Under the pieces are notes generated by a model. It saw only the letters and a list, made by a program, of their open reading frames with translations. It searched no databases and was not told the DNA's origin. A DNA stretch of 64,000 nt from Streptomyces sp. CBMA291 (lineage in GTDB: Bacteria > Actinomycetota > Actinomycetes > Streptomycetales > Streptomycetaceae). The stretch spans positions 62,001-126,000 of the forward strand of contig NZ_MSJP01000031.1 in the NCBI RefSeq assembly GCF_014596525.1, written 5' to 3'. The position numbers and the translations under genes are program-made. Shown piece after piece: positions 17,606 to 26,813 of this stretch (position 1 is the stretch's first letter; every line of letters starts with the position of its first letter).

Positions 17606-19294
17606 GTGACAACGATCACCCCCCATTCCGGGAACCGGAAATCGAACTCCGGCGAGGCCCCGGGCTCTTTTGGCCCCCCACAGGGTGCGCCCGGTACGCT
17701 CACCGCCGTGCCACACGCTGATCAGTACCGAACCACCCCGCCCCGGCCGGAGCAGGCCCGCCCGACACCCCTGGGCGACCTGGCCGCACAACTGGGGACC
17801 ACCGCCCCCGGGACCGCAGGGATCTCCGGCATCACCCACGACTCCCGGGCCGTACGCCCCGGCGACCTGTACGCGGCCCTCCCCGGCGCCCGCGCGCACG
17901 GCGCCGACTTCGTGGCCCAGGCCGCCGGACTCGGCGCCGCCGCCGTCCTCACCGACCCGACCGGCGCCGACCGCGCCGCCGCGACCGGCCTGCCGGTCCT
18001 GGTCGTCGAGAACCCGCGCGCCCGGATGGGGGAACTCGCGGCCCGCATCTACGGCCGCCCCGGCGACGACCTCCTCCAGATCGGCATCACCGGCACCTCC
18101 GGCAAGACCACCACCGCCTACCTCGTCGAGGGCGGACTGCGCGGCACCGGACACCACACCGGGCTCGTCGGCACCGTCGAGATGCGGATCGGCGACGAAC
18201 GCGTCAAGTCCGAGCGCACCACCCCCGAGGCCACCGACCTCCAGGCCCTCTTCGCCGTCATGCGCGAACGAGGCGTCGAGGCCGTCGCCATGGAGGTCTC
18301 CAGCCACGCCCTGGTGCTCGGCCGGGTCGACGGCTGCGTCTTCGACGTCGCCGTCTTCAACAACCTCAGCCCGGAGCACATGGAGTTCCACTCCGGCATG
18401 GAGGACTACTTCCAGGCCAAGGCCTCCCTCTTCACCCCCGAGCGCAGCCGCCTCGGCGTGGTCAACCTCGACGACGCCTACGGCCGCAGGCTCGCCAAGG
18501 AGGCCACCGTCCCGGTCCTCACCTTCTCCGCCGAAGGCCGCGCCGAAGCCGACTGGCGCGCCGAGGACGTCGTCCTCGGCTCCCACGACTCGACGTTCAC
18601 CGCCGTCGGCCCCGAGGGCGCCCGCATCCCCGCCACCGCCCCGCTGCCCGGCCCCTTCAACGTCGCCAACACCCTCGCCGCCATCGCCACCCTCGCCGCC
18701 ACCGGCGTCGACCCCCGGCGCGCCGCCGAGGGCGTCGCGGCCGTCCCCGGCGTCCCCGGCCGCCTGGAGCGCGTCGACGCGGGCCAGCCGTACCTCGCCG
18801 TCGTCGACTACGCGCACAAGACCGACGCCGTCGAGTCGGTCCTGCGCTCCCTGCGCGAGGTCACCGAGGGACGGCTGCACGTGGTCATCGGCTGCGGCGG
18901 CGACCGGGACACCACCAAACGCGGCCCGATGGGCGCCGCCGCCGCCCGGCTCGCCGACACCACCGTCCTCACCTCCGACAACCCCCGCTCCGAGGACCCC
19001 CTCGCGATCCTCACCGCCATGCTCGCGGGCGCCGCGGAGGTGCCCGCGGAGGAACGCGGCGAGGTGCTCGTCCTCGCCGACCGCGCCGCGGCCATCGCCG
19101 CGGCCGTCGCCCGCGCCGAGCCCGGGGACACCGTCCTCGTCGCGGGCAAGGGCCACGAGCAGGGCCAGGAGATCGCCGGAGTGGTCCGCCCCTTCGACGA
19201 CCGTCAGGTCCTGCGGGCCGCCATCACCGGCCGCCCGCACCCCCAGGCCCCCGCGCCGAGCGGAACAGACAGCCACCAGAACAGTCAGGGATGA
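17606..19294 (+). CDS. murE: UDP-MurNAc-tripeptide synthetase MurE
   Basis: Up to 562 residues. Mur-ligase motifs are the ATP loop GITGTSGKTTTAYLVEGG, EVSSHALVLGRV, the lysine-region NNLSPEHMEFH and the diaminopimelate-selecting DNPRSEDPL near the C-terminus. It adds diaminopimelate (LL-DAP in Streptomyces) to UDP-MurNAc-L-Ala-D-Glu. Two starts compete. GTG 17606 has GGGAG at 17596-17600. GTG 17708 stands 7 bases after a TACGCT box and would make a 528-residue protein from a leaderless mRNA. The first 34 residues of the long form have no recognisable domain. Confidence 0.93.
   Translation: MTTITPHSGNRKSNSGEAPGSFGPPQGAPGTLTAVPHADQYRTTPPRPEQARPTPLGDLAAQLGTTAPGTAGISGITHDSRAVRPGDLYAALPGARAHGADFVAQAAGLGAAAVLTDPTGADRAAATGLPVLVVENPRARMGELAARIYGRPGDDLLQIGITGTSGKTTTAYLVEGGLRGTGHHTGLVGTVEMRIGDERVKSERTTPEATDLQALFAVMRERGVEAVAMEVSSHALVLGRVDGCVFDVAVFNNLSPEHMEFHSGMEDYFQAKASLFTPERSRLGVVNLDDAYGRRLAKEATVPVLTFSAEGRAEADWRAEDVVLGSHDSTFTAVGPEGARIPATAPLPGPFNVANTLAAIATLAATGVDPRRAAEGVAAVPGVPGRLERVDAGQPYLAVVDYAHKTDAVESVLRSLREVTEGRLHVVIGCGGDRDTTKRGPMGAAAARLADTTVLTSDNPRSEDPLAILTAMLAGAAEVPAEERGEVLVLADRAAAIAAAVARAEPGDTVLVAGKGHEQGQEIAGVVRPFDDRQVLRAAITGRPHPQAPAPSGTDSHQNSQG
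17695..17700 (+). promoter_or_regulatory. murE: Internal -10 box (TACGCT) before the second murE start
   Basis: TACGCT is separated by 7 bases from GTG 17708. A weak TTGGCC at 17670-17675 could serve as -35 with a 19-base spacer. It would provide an internal dcw promoter and a leaderless murE transcript. Confidence 0.4.
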
Positions 19295-19298
19295 AGCA

Positions 19299-20723
19299 GT
19301 GATCGCCCTCTCCCTCGCCGAGATCGCCGAAATCGTCGGCGGGCAGGCGCACGACATACCGGATCCGGACGCCCGGATCACCGGGCCCGTCGTCATCGAC
19401 TCCCGCGAAGTGCGGGCCGGCAGCCTCTTCGCGGCCTTCACCGGCGAGCACGTCGACGGCCACGACTACGCGGCACGCGCGGTCGAGGCCGGAGCCGTGG
19501 CCGTACTGGCCGCCCGGCCCGTCGGCGTCCCCGCCCTCGTCGTCGACGACGTCCAGACCGCGCTCGGGGCCCTCGCCCGCGCGGTCGTCGAGCGGCTCGG
19601 CACCGATGTCGTCGCCCTCACCGGCTCGGCAGGCAAGACCTCCACCAAGGACCTGATCGCCCAGGTCCTCGACCGGCACGCGCCCACGGTGTGGACGCCC
19701 GGCTCGCTCAACAACGAGATCGGACTGCCCCTCACCGCGCTCCGCGCGAGCGACGAGACCCGGCACCTGGTCCTGGAGATGGGCGCCCGGGGCATCGGCC
19801 ACATCCGCTACCTCACCGGCCTCACCCCGCCCCGTATCGGCCTCGTCCTCAACGTGGGCACCGCCCACATCGGCGAGTTCGGCGGCCGGGAGCAGATCGC
19901 CGAGGCGAAGGGCGAACTGGTCGAGGCGCTGCCGTCGGCCGAGGACGGCGGAGTGGCGGTCCTCAACATCGACGATCCGCTCGTCCGCGCGATGGCGAGC
20001 CGCACCAAGGCCCGCGTCCTGTTCTTCGGCGAAGCGGACGAAGCGGCCGTACGGGCCGAGAACGTGCGTCTCACCGAGACCGGACGGCCTTCTTTCCGCC
20101 TTCACACACCCACCGGGTGCAGCGACGTGACCTTGCGCCTGTACGGTGAGCACCACGTGTCGAACGCGCTCGCAGCGGCCGCCGTCGCGCACGAGCTGGG
20201 CATGCCCGTCGAAGAGATCGCCACCGCGCTCTCCGAAGCGGGCACCCTGTCGCGCTGGCGCATGGAGGTCACCGAGCGTCCGGACGGCGTGACGATCGTC
20301 AACGACGCCTACAACGCGAACCCCGAGTCCATGCGAGCCGCCCTGCGCGCGCTCGCGGCCATGGGCAGGGCCGCACAGGCCCGAGGGGCTCGTACGTGGG
20401 CGGTGCTCGGCAAGATGGCCGAGCTGGGTGACGCATCGCTCGTCGAGCACGACGCGGTCGGACGGCTCGCCGTCCGGCTCAACGTCAGCAAGCTCGTCGC
20501 GGTCGGGGACAGGGAAGCGTCCTGGCTGCAACTGGGCGCATATAACGAGGGTTCGTGGGGTGAGGAGTCGGTGCACGTGTCCGACGCGCAGGCGGCTGTC
20601 GACCTGTTGCGCAGTGAGCTGCGCCCGGGGGACGTCGTCCTTGTGAAGGCTTCCAGGTCGGTCGGTCTCGAACAGGTCGCCCTGGCTCTCCTGGACACCG
20701 AGGGCGAGGTCACCGGCCGATGA
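19299..20723 (+). CDS. murF: UDP-MurNAc-tripeptide D-alanyl-D-alanine ligase MurF
   Basis: A 474-residue Mur ligase with N-terminal [22 protein letters not shown] loop [19 protein letters not shown], the conserved [12 protein letters not shown] and [11 protein letters not shown] segments and a C-terminal [15 protein letters not shown]. It adds D-Ala-D-Ala to complete the UDP-MurNAc-pentapeptide. GTG 19299 follows the murE stop by 4 bases. It overlaps mraY by 4 bases (ATGA). Confidence 0.96.
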   Translation: MIALSLAEIAEIVGGQAHDIPDPDARITGPVVIDSREVRAGSLFAAFTGEHVDGHDYAARAVEAGAVAVLAARPVGVPALVVDDVQTALGALARAVVERLGTDVVALTGSAGKTSTKDLIAQVLDRHAPTVWTPGSLNNEIGLPLTALRASDETRHLVLEMGARGIGHIRYLTGLTPPRIGLVLNVGTAHIGEFGGREQIAEAKGELVEALPSAEDGGVAVLNIDDPLVRAMASRTKARVLFFGEADEAAVRAENVRLTETGRPSFRLHTPTGCSDVTLRLYGEHHVSNALAAAAVAHELGMPVEEIATALSEAGTLSRWRMEVTERPDGVTIVNDAYNANPESMRAALRALAAMGRAAQARGARTWAVLGKMAELGDASLVEHDAVGRLAVRLNVSKLVAVGDREASWLQLGAYNEGSWGEESVHVSDAQAAVDLLRSELRPGDVVLVKASRSVGLEQVALALLDTEGEVTGR

Positions 20724-21790
20724 GGCAAATCCTCTTCGCGGGGGCCATCGGGCTCTTCCTGACCCTGATCGGCACCCCGCTGCTGATCAAGCTCCTCGCC
20801 CGCAAGGGATACGGTCAGTTCATCCGCGACGACGGCCCGCGCGGCCACGCCGGGAAGAAGGGCACGCCCACCATGGGCGGCATCTCCTTCATCCTGGCCA
20901 CGCTCATCGCGTACGCACTGGCCAAGGTGATCACCGGCGAGTCCGTCACGTACTCCGGTCTGCTGGTCCTCTTCCTGATGACCGGCATGGGCCTGGTCGG
21001 CTTCCTCGACGACTACATCAAGATCGTCAAGCAGCGTTCGCTCGGCCTGCGGGCCAAGGCGAAGATGGCCGGACAGCTGATCGTCGGCATCGCCTTCGCG
21101 GTGCTCTCGCTCCAGTTCGCCGACTCGCGCGGACTCGCCCCGGCCTCCACGAAGCTCTCCTTCATCACGGACTTCGGCTGGGCCATCGGCCCCGTCCTCT
21201 TCGTGGTCTGGGCGCTCTTCATGATCCTGGCCATGTCCAACGGCGTGAACCTGACGGACGGTCTGGACGGCCTGGCCACCGGCGCCTCCGTGATGGTCTT
21301 CGGCGCCTACACCTTCATCGGCCTCTGGCAGTTCCAGGAGTCCTGCGCCAACGCGCTGACCCTCACCAACCCGAGCGCCTGCTTCGAGGTCCGCGATCCG
21401 CTCGACCTCGCGGTCGTCGCCTCCGCCCTGATGGGCGCCTGCTTCGGCTTCCTCTGGTGGAACACCTCGCCCGCCAAGATCTTCATGGGCGACACCGGCT
21501 CCCTCGCCCTCGGCGGCGCCCTCGCCGGTCTCGCCATCTGCTCCCGCACGGAGCTGCTCATCGCGCTGCTCGGCGGCCTGTTCGTGCTGATCACGATGTC
21601 CGTGGTCATCCAGGTCGGCTCGTTCAAGATGACCGGCAAGCGCGTCTTCCGGATGGCCCCGCTCCAGCACCACTTCGAACTCAAGGGGTGGTCGGAAGTC
21701 CTGGTCGTCGTCCGGTTCTGGATCATCCAGGGCATGTGCGTGATCGTGGGCCTGGGCCTCTTCTACGCGGGATGGGCAGCGGACAAGTGA
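20720..21790 (+). CDS. mraY: Phospho-MurNAc-pentapeptide transferase MraY
   Basis: A 356-residue polytopic membrane enzyme (about 10 helices) with diagnostic sequences [20 protein letters not shown] near the N-terminus, the catalytic-Asp motifs GFLDDYIKI and [12 protein letters not shown], and the C-terminal [14 protein letters not shown]. It makes lipid I from UDP-MurNAc-pentapeptide and undecaprenyl phosphate. ATG 20720 overlaps the murF stop. The end overlaps murD. Confidence 0.97.
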   Translation: MRQILFAGAIGLFLTLIGTPLLIKLLARKGYGQFIRDDGPRGHAGKKGTPTMGGISFILATLIAYALAKVITGESVTYSGLLVLFLMTGMGLVGFLDDYIKIVKQRSLGLRAKAKMAGQLIVGIAFAVLSLQFADSRGLAPASTKLSFITDFGWAIGPVLFVVWALFMILAMSNGVNLTDGLDGLATGASVMVFGAYTFIGLWQFQESCANALTLTNPSACFEVRDPLDLAVVASALMGACFGFLWWNTSPAKIFMGDTGSLALGGALAGLAICSRTELLIALLGGLFVLITMSVVIQVGSFKMTGKRVFRMAPLQHHFELKGWSEVLVVVRFWIIQGMCVIVGLGLFYAGWAADK

Positions 21791-23211
21791 CGGAACAGCT
21801 CGACTGGAACGGCAAGAAGGTCACCGTCGCGGGGCTCGGCGTCTCCGGCATCCCGGCCGCCCGCGCCCTGCACCGCCTCGGCGCGCACGTGACCGTCGTC
21901 AACGACGGCGACGACGAGCGCTCCCGGGCCCAGGCCGCGGAGCTGGAGGCGGAGGGCGTCACCGTCCGCCTCGGCGACGGCGACACCCTGCCGACCGGCA
22001 CCGAGCTGATCGTCACCGCCCCGGGCTGGCGGCCCGACAAGCCGCTCTTCGCCGTCGCCGGTGCGGCGGGCGTGGAGATCTGGGGCGACGTCGAACTCGC
22101 CTGGCGGCTCCGGGGCCCGGACGCCGCCCCCTGGCTCGCGGTCACCGGCACCAACGGCAAGACCACGACCGTCCGGATGCTCGTCTCGATCCTGGAGGCG
22201 GCCGGACTGCGGACCGCCGCCGTCGGCAACATCGGCGTCTCGCTCCTCGACGCCGTCCTCGGCGAGGAGCCGTACGACGTCCTCGCCGTCGAACTCTCCA
22301 GCTACCAGCTGCACTGGGCGCCCTCGGTCCGGGTCCACTCGGCCGCCGTGCTGAACCTGGCCCCGGACCACCTCGACTGGCACGGCTCCATGGAGGCGTA
22401 CGCCGCCGACAAGGGCCGGATCTACGAGGGCAACCAGGTCGCCTGCGTCTACAACGTGGCCGACAAGGTCACCGAGGACCTGGTCCGCGAGGCCGACGTC
22501 GAGGAGGGCTGCCGGGCCATCGGCTTCACCCTCGGCACCCCCGGCCCCTCCGAACTCGGCGTCGTGGAGGGCATCCTCGTCGACCGCGCCTTCGTCGAGG
22601 ACCGGCAGAAGAACGCCCAGGAACTCGCCGAGGTCGCCGACGTCCAGCCGCCGGCCCCGCACAACATCGCCAACGCGCTCGCCGCCGCCGCCCTCGCCCG
22701 CGCCTTCGGCGTCGACGCCAGGGCCGTACGGGACGGGCTGAAGGCCTTCCGGCCCGACCCGCACCGCATCGAACTGGTCGAGGAGGTCGGGGGAGTCGCC
22801 TACGTGGACGACTCCAAGGCCACCAACACCCACGCCGCGGAAGCCTCGTTGGCGGCCTACGACCCGATCGTCTGGATCGCCGGGGGCCTCGCCAAGGGCG
22901 CGACCTTCGACGAGCTGGTCGGGAAGTCGGCCAAGCACCTGCGCGCCGCCGTCCTGATGGGCGCCGACCGGGCCCTGATCCGCGAAGCCCTCGCGCGACA
23001 CGCCCCGGAAGTCCCGGTGGTGGACCTCGACCGGACCGACACTGGGGCGATGTCCGAGGCGGTCCGCGAAGCGGCCCGGCTCGCCCGCCCGGGGGACACC
23101 GTCCTCCTCGCCCCGGCCTGTGCCTCGATGGACATGTTCACCAACTACAACAAGCGGGGCGAGGCCTTCGCGGACGCGGTCCGCGCCCTCGCCGCGACCG
23201 GGAACGCCTGA
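21772..23211 (+). CDS. murD: UDP-MurNAc-L-alanine--D-glutamate ligase MurD
   Basis: A 479-residue Mur ligase with an N-terminal Rossmann motif ([16 protein letters not shown]), ATP loop [29 protein letters not shown] and the C-terminal [16 protein letters not shown] and [11 protein letters not shown] motifs. It adds D-Glu to UDP-MurNAc-L-Ala. ATG 21772 overlaps mraY by 19 bases. An in-frame GTG at 21787 ([11 protein letters not shown]), with the usual 4-base GTGA overlap, is nearly as likely. Confidence 0.95.
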   Translation: MGSGQVTEQLDWNGKKVTVAGLGVSGIPAARALHRLGAHVTVVNDGDDERSRAQAAELEAEGVTVRLGDGDTLPTGTELIVTAPGWRPDKPLFAVAGAAGVEIWGDVELAWRLRGPDAAPWLAVTGTNGKTTTVRMLVSILEAAGLRTAAVGNIGVSLLDAVLGEEPYDVLAVELSSYQLHWAPSVRVHSAAVLNLAPDHLDWHGSMEAYAADKGRIYEGNQVACVYNVADKVTEDLVREADVEEGCRAIGFTLGTPGPSELGVVEGILVDRAFVEDRQKNAQELAEVADVQPPAPHNIANALAAAALARAFGVDARAVRDGLKAFRPDPHRIELVEEVGGVAYVDDSKATNTHAAEASLAAYDPIVWIAGGLAKGATFDELVGKSAKHLRAAVLMGADRALIREALARHAPEVPVVDLDRTDTGAMSEAVREAARLARPGDTVLLAPACASMDMFTNYNKRGEAFADAVRALAATGNA

Positions 23212-23266
23212 CCGCCCAGGGGAAGGGTCCGGCAGGACCGGGCACGACCTGAGGGGATCAGCGACC

Positions 23267-24604
23267 ATGCCGAGCAAGATCGTCGGGACACGCCGTCCTT
23301 CCGCCGTACGCGGCGGAGGGCGGGTTCCCGCGACCCCGCGGCCACGCGGCGGAGGTCTCCGGGGCCTCCTCGACCAGGCGCGGAAGGCCTGGGACCGGCC
23401 CCTCACCGCGTATTACGTGATCATCGGTGCGGGCCTGCTCATCACCACGCTCGGCCTCGTGATGGTCTACTCCGCCTCGATGATCACGGCGCTCCGCTAC
23501 GACCTGGCGCCCTCCTACTTCTTCCGCAAACAGTTCCTCGCCGCGCTGATCGGCACCGTACTGCTCCTGGCCGCCTCCCGGATGCCGGTCCGGCTGCACC
23601 GGGCCCTGGCCTACCCGATACTGGTCGGCGCGGTCTTCCTGATGGTGCTCGTCCAGATCCCCGGGATAGGGCACGCGGTCAACGGCAACCAGAACTGGAT
23701 CTCCCTCGGCGGGCCCTTCCAGCTCCAGCCCAGCGAGTTCGGCAAACTGGCGCTCATCCTCTGGGGCGCCGACCTGCTCGCCCGTAAACAGGACATGAAA
23801 CTGCTCACGCAGTGGAAGCACATGCTGGTGCCGCTGGTACCCGGCGCCTTCATGCTGCTCGGGCTGATCATGCTCGGCGGCGACATGGGCACCTCGATCA
23901 TCCTCGCCGCGATCCTCTTCGGTCTGCTGTGGACCGCGGGGGCGCCCACCCGGCTCTTCGCCGGAGTGCTCTCCGTGGCCGGTGCGATCGGCTTCCTGCT
24001 GATCAAGACGAGTGCCAACCGGATGCGGCGCTTCGAGTGCATCGGCGCCTCCGACCCCGGCGGCGAGGGAGCCCCCTGCCTCCAGGCGGCGCACGGAATC
24101 TACGCGCTGGCCTCGGGCGGCTGGTTCGGATCCGGACTCGGTGCGAGCGTCGAGAAATGGGGCCAACTCCCCGAAGCCCACACCGACTTCATCTTCGCGG
24201 TCACCGGTGAGGAACTGGGCCTCGCGGGGACGCTGTCGGTGCTGGCCCTGTTCGCGGCCCTAGGCTATGCGGGTATCCGCGTGGCCGGAAACACGGAGGA
24301 TCCCTTCGTGAGGTTCGCCGCGGGAGGCGTGACCACCTGGATCACGGCCCAGGCCGTGATCAACATCGGTGCGGTGCTCGGTCTGCTGCCGATCGCCGGT
24401 GTCCCGCTCCCGCTGTTCTCCTACGGAGGATCGGCCCTGTTGCCGACCATGTTCGCCGTCGGGCTCCTCATCGCCTTCGCGCGACAGGAACCCGCCGCGA
24501 AAGCGGCCCTGGCCATGCGCCGCCCCGGCTGGGGCAAGCGGGCCGGGGTGAGATGGAAGTCGATGCGACGGCGCGTCAAGAAGCGCCCGTCCGGAGAGCG
24601 GTGA
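23267..24604 (+). CDS. ftsW: Septal peptidoglycan polymerase FtsW (SEDS family)
   Basis: A 445-residue SEDS protein with about 10 membrane helices. Landmarks are TTLGLVMVYSAS in helix 1, PSEFGKLALILW, GLGASVEKWGQLPEAHTDFIFA (containing the catalytic Asp) and PLPLFSYGGSALL. It polymerises lipid II at the septum with FtsI. ATG 23267 is preceded by GAGGGGA (23251-23257). The C-terminus is rich in Lys/Arg. The gene lies between murD and murG as in other Streptomyces. Confidence 0.95.
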   Translation: MPSKIVGTRRPSAVRGGGRVPATPRPRGGGLRGLLDQARKAWDRPLTAYYVIIGAGLLITTLGLVMVYSASMITALRYDLAPSYFFRKQFLAALIGTVLLLAASRMPVRLHRALAYPILVGAVFLMVLVQIPGIGHAVNGNQNWISLGGPFQLQPSEFGKLALILWGADLLARKQDMKLLTQWKHMLVPLVPGAFMLLGLIMLGGDMGTSIILAAILFGLLWTAGAPTRLFAGVLSVAGAIGFLLIKTSANRMRRFECIGASDPGGEGAPCLQAAHGIYALASGGWFGSGLGASVEKWGQLPEAHTDFIFAVTGEELGLAGTLSVLALFAALGYAGIRVAGNTEDPFVRFAAGGVTTWITAQAVINIGAVLGLLPIAGVPLPLFSYGGSALLPTMFAVGLLIAFARQEPAAKAALAMRRPGWGKRAGVRWKSMRRRVKKRPSGER

Positions 24605-24610
24605 ATTTCG

Positions 24611-25705
24611 GTGCATGTCGTACTCGCCGGCGGGGGGACCGCCGGTCATATCGAGCCGGCGCTGGCCCTCGCGGACGCCCTGCGCAGGCAGGACCCCAGC
24701 GTGGGAATCACGGCGCTCGGCACGGAGAAGGGTCTGGAGACCCGGCTCGTGCCCGAGCGGGGCTATGAGCTGGCGCTCATCCCCGCCGTACCGCTGCCCC
24801 GCAAGCCGACCCCCGAGCTGATCACCGTCCCCGGACGGCTGCGCGGCACGATCAAGGCGGCCGAGCAGATCCTCGAACGCACCCAGGCGGACTGCGTGGT
24901 CGGCTTCGGCGGCTACGTCGCGCTGCCCGGCTATCTCGCGGCCAAGCGCCGAGGGGTGCCGATCGTGGTCCACGAGGCCAACGCACGGCCCGGTCTGGCC
25001 AACAAGATCGGTTCGCGGTACGCCGCCGGGGTCGCCGTCGCCACCCCGGACAGCAAGCTCCGCAACGCCCGCTACATCGGCATCCCGCTGCGGCACACCA
25101 TCGCCACCCTGGACCGGGCGCGCGTACGGCCCGAGGCGCGCGCGGCGTTCGGACTCGACCCGAACCTGCCGACGCTCCTCGTCTCCGGCGGCTCGCAGGG
25201 CGCCCGGCGGCTCAACGAGGTGATCCAGCAGATCGCCCCGGTGCTCCAGCGCTCGGGCATCCAGATCCTGCACGCGGTCGGCCCGAAGAACGAAATGCCG
25301 CGCGTCGACAATATGCCCGGAATGCCGCCCTATGTGCCGGTACCGTATGTGGACCGGATGGATCTCGCGTACGCCGCCGCCGACATGATGCTCTGCCGCG
25401 CGGGCGCGATGACCGTCGCCGAGCTTTCCGCCGTCGGACTGCCCGCCGCCTACGTCCCGCTGCCGATCGGCAACGGCGAACAGCGGCTCAACGCGCAGCC
25501 GGTGGTGAAGGCGGGCGGCGGACTCCTCGTCGACGACGCGGAGCTGACGCCGCAGTGGGTGCAGGGCAACGTTCTGCCCGTACTGGCCGATCCGCACCGT
25601 TTGTACGAGATGTCCCGGTCTGCGGCCGAGTTCGGCCGCCGGGACGCCGACGAGCTGCTCGTCGGCATGGTGTACGAGGCGATCGCCGCCCGCCGTCAGG
25701 CGTAG
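24611..25705 (+). CDS. murG: UDP-GlcNAc transferase MurG (lipid II synthase)
   Basis: A 364-residue GT-B glycosyltransferase beginning HVVLAGGGTAGHIEPALALA, with GFGGYVALPGYLAA, VVHEANARPGLANK, the C-terminal-domain VSGGSQGARRLNE and LCRAGAMTVAELSAVGLP. It adds GlcNAc to lipid I to give lipid II at the inner face of the membrane. GTG 24611 is 6 bases after the ftsW stop, with GGAGAG upstream inside ftsW. murC does not follow, unlike in many bacteria. Confidence 0.97.
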   Translation: MHVVLAGGGTAGHIEPALALADALRRQDPSVGITALGTEKGLETRLVPERGYELALIPAVPLPRKPTPELITVPGRLRGTIKAAEQILERTQADCVVGFGGYVALPGYLAAKRRGVPIVVHEANARPGLANKIGSRYAAGVAVATPDSKLRNARYIGIPLRHTIATLDRARVRPEARAAFGLDPNLPTLLVSGGSQGARRLNEVIQQIAPVLQRSGIQILHAVGPKNEMPRVDNMPGMPPYVPVPYVDRMDLAYAAADMMLCRAGAMTVAELSAVGLPAAYVPLPIGNGEQRLNAQPVVKAGGGLLVDDAELTPQWVQGNVLPVLADPHRLYEMSRSAAEFGRRDADELLVGMVYEAIAARRQA

Positions 25706-25733
25706 CGCGGCGGCAGAGGGCAGGAGGCGCCAG

Positions 25734-26537
25734 GTGGCAGCCGGACCGACGACCGCCGAGAAGAGCGGCGAGCGCAGGACGAGGGGGTCGTCGGACGGTC
25801 CCTCCGGCGGGGGCGCCCGGGGGCGCGTGCTCCGGGTGCCCCGCACCCGAACGCTCCTGATCGCCCTCGGCGTTCTCGTCCTCGTGGCGGGCGGGATCTG
25901 GGCGCTCTACGGCTCCTCCTGGTTCCGTGTGGAAGGTGTGAAGACTTCCGGCACCTCGGTGCTGACCCCGGCCGAGGTCGAGAAGGCCGCCGCCGTACCC
26001 GTGGGCGCCCCGCTGGTCTCGGTCGACACCGACGCCATCGGGGCGCGGCTGCGGTCCGCGCTGCCGCGCATCGAGTCGGTGGACGTGGTCCGGTCATGGC
26101 CGCACGGAATCGGTCTGAAAGTGACGGAGAGGCAGCCCGTCCTCCTGCTGGAAAAGGGCGGAAAGTTTATCGAAGTGGACGCGACCGGTATGCGGTTCGC
26201 CACGGTCGCCACCGCCCCCAAGGGCGTCCCCCGGCTGGTCCTGGACACCTCCGCCTCGCCCAGCCTCCGCCGCTTCGACGCGGACCGGCTGATGTCGGAG
26301 GCGGTACGCGTCCGGGGTGAACTCCCGCCCGAAATCGCCCGGGACACTCGTGTCGTACGCGTCACCTCGTACGACTCCGTCACTCTGGAGCTGACCAAGG
26401 GGCGCACCGTCTACTGGGGCAGTGGCGAACACGGTCCGGTCAAGGCTCGGGTCCTCGTCGCCCTGATGAAGGCCACGCCCAAAGCGGGGCACTTCGATGT
26501 AAGTGCCCCCACGGCGCCCGCCTCGTCCGGAAGTTGA
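25734..26537 (+). CDS. ftsQ: Cell division protein FtsQ (DivIB)
   Basis: A 267-residue bitopic protein: a cytoplasmic tail, one helix (LLIALGVLVLVAGGIWALYG, about residues 41-60), then a POTRA domain (SSWFRVEGVKTSGTSVLTPAE) and an FtsQ domain with ALPRIESVDVVRSWPHGIGLKVTE. It is a scaffold of the divisome. GTG 25734 has CAGGAGG at 25721-25727. It is followed by the 276-bp ftsZ promoter region. Confidence 0.93.
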   Translation: MAAGPTTAEKSGERRTRGSSDGPSGGGARGRVLRVPRTRTLLIALGVLVLVAGGIWALYGSSWFRVEGVKTSGTSVLTPAEVEKAAAVPVGAPLVSVDTDAIGARLRSALPRIESVDVVRSWPHGIGLKVTERQPVLLLEKGGKFIEVDATGMRFATVATAPKGVPRLVLDTSASPSLRRFDADRLMSEAVRVRGELPPEIARDTRVVRVTSYDSVTLELTKGRTVYWGSGEHGPVKARVLVALMKATPKAGHFDVSAPTAPASSGS

Positions 26538-26590
26538 CGTGTATCGCCCCTGGCCAGCACCCTGGTTGGCCAGCGCTACGGGTGATCACA

Positions 26591-26596
26591 TAGGGT
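26591..26596 (+). promoter_or_regulatory. ftsZ: Candidate -10 box in the ftsZ promoter region
   Basis: TAGGGT stands 19 bases after a TTGGCC sequence (26566-26571), the same weak -35 and spacing as before murE. Streptomyces ftsZ is known to have several promoters, but which of them this matches cannot be told from sequence alone. Confidence 0.3.
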
Positions 26597-26653
26597 GAAA
26601 AGAAAAACGGGAGGTTCGGCGTGTTCGTTGAACGTGCGCCACTTGTCGACTTA

Positions 26654-26689
26654 GTGTCCTGTCCGGAAGAGTCCAGCGAACAGAGACAC
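26654..26689. promoter_or_regulatory. ftsZ: Paired GACAC motifs upstream of ftsZ (WhiA/WhiB-type sites)
   Basis: GTGTC at 26654-26658 and GACAC at 26685-26689 form an inverted pair. GACAC is the motif reported for the sporulation regulators WhiA/WhiB, and ftsZ is a known member of their regulon in Streptomyces. Assigning these two sites to WhiA is inference. Confidence 0.5.
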
Positions 26690-26693
26690 TGGT

Positions 26694-26718
26694 AACCCTA
26701 AACTTCAACGTTAGGGTT
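26694..26718. promoter_or_regulatory. ftsZ: Inverted repeat AACCCTAA/TTAGGGTT upstream of ftsZ
   Basis: Two perfect 8-base arms (26694-26701 and 26711-26718) around a 9-base spacer, immediately after the GACAC motif and about 95 bases before the ftsZ start. It is unusually AT-rich for this DNA. It could be an operator or an mRNA hairpin. Confidence 0.5.
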
Positions 26719-26813
26719 CGGGTCGGCGTTTCGGACCGTCCCAATCGGCATCCGTCGGAGCGGCGCTACAACGCGCGGCGACGACACGTAACTCGAGGCG
26801 AGAGGCCTTCGAC

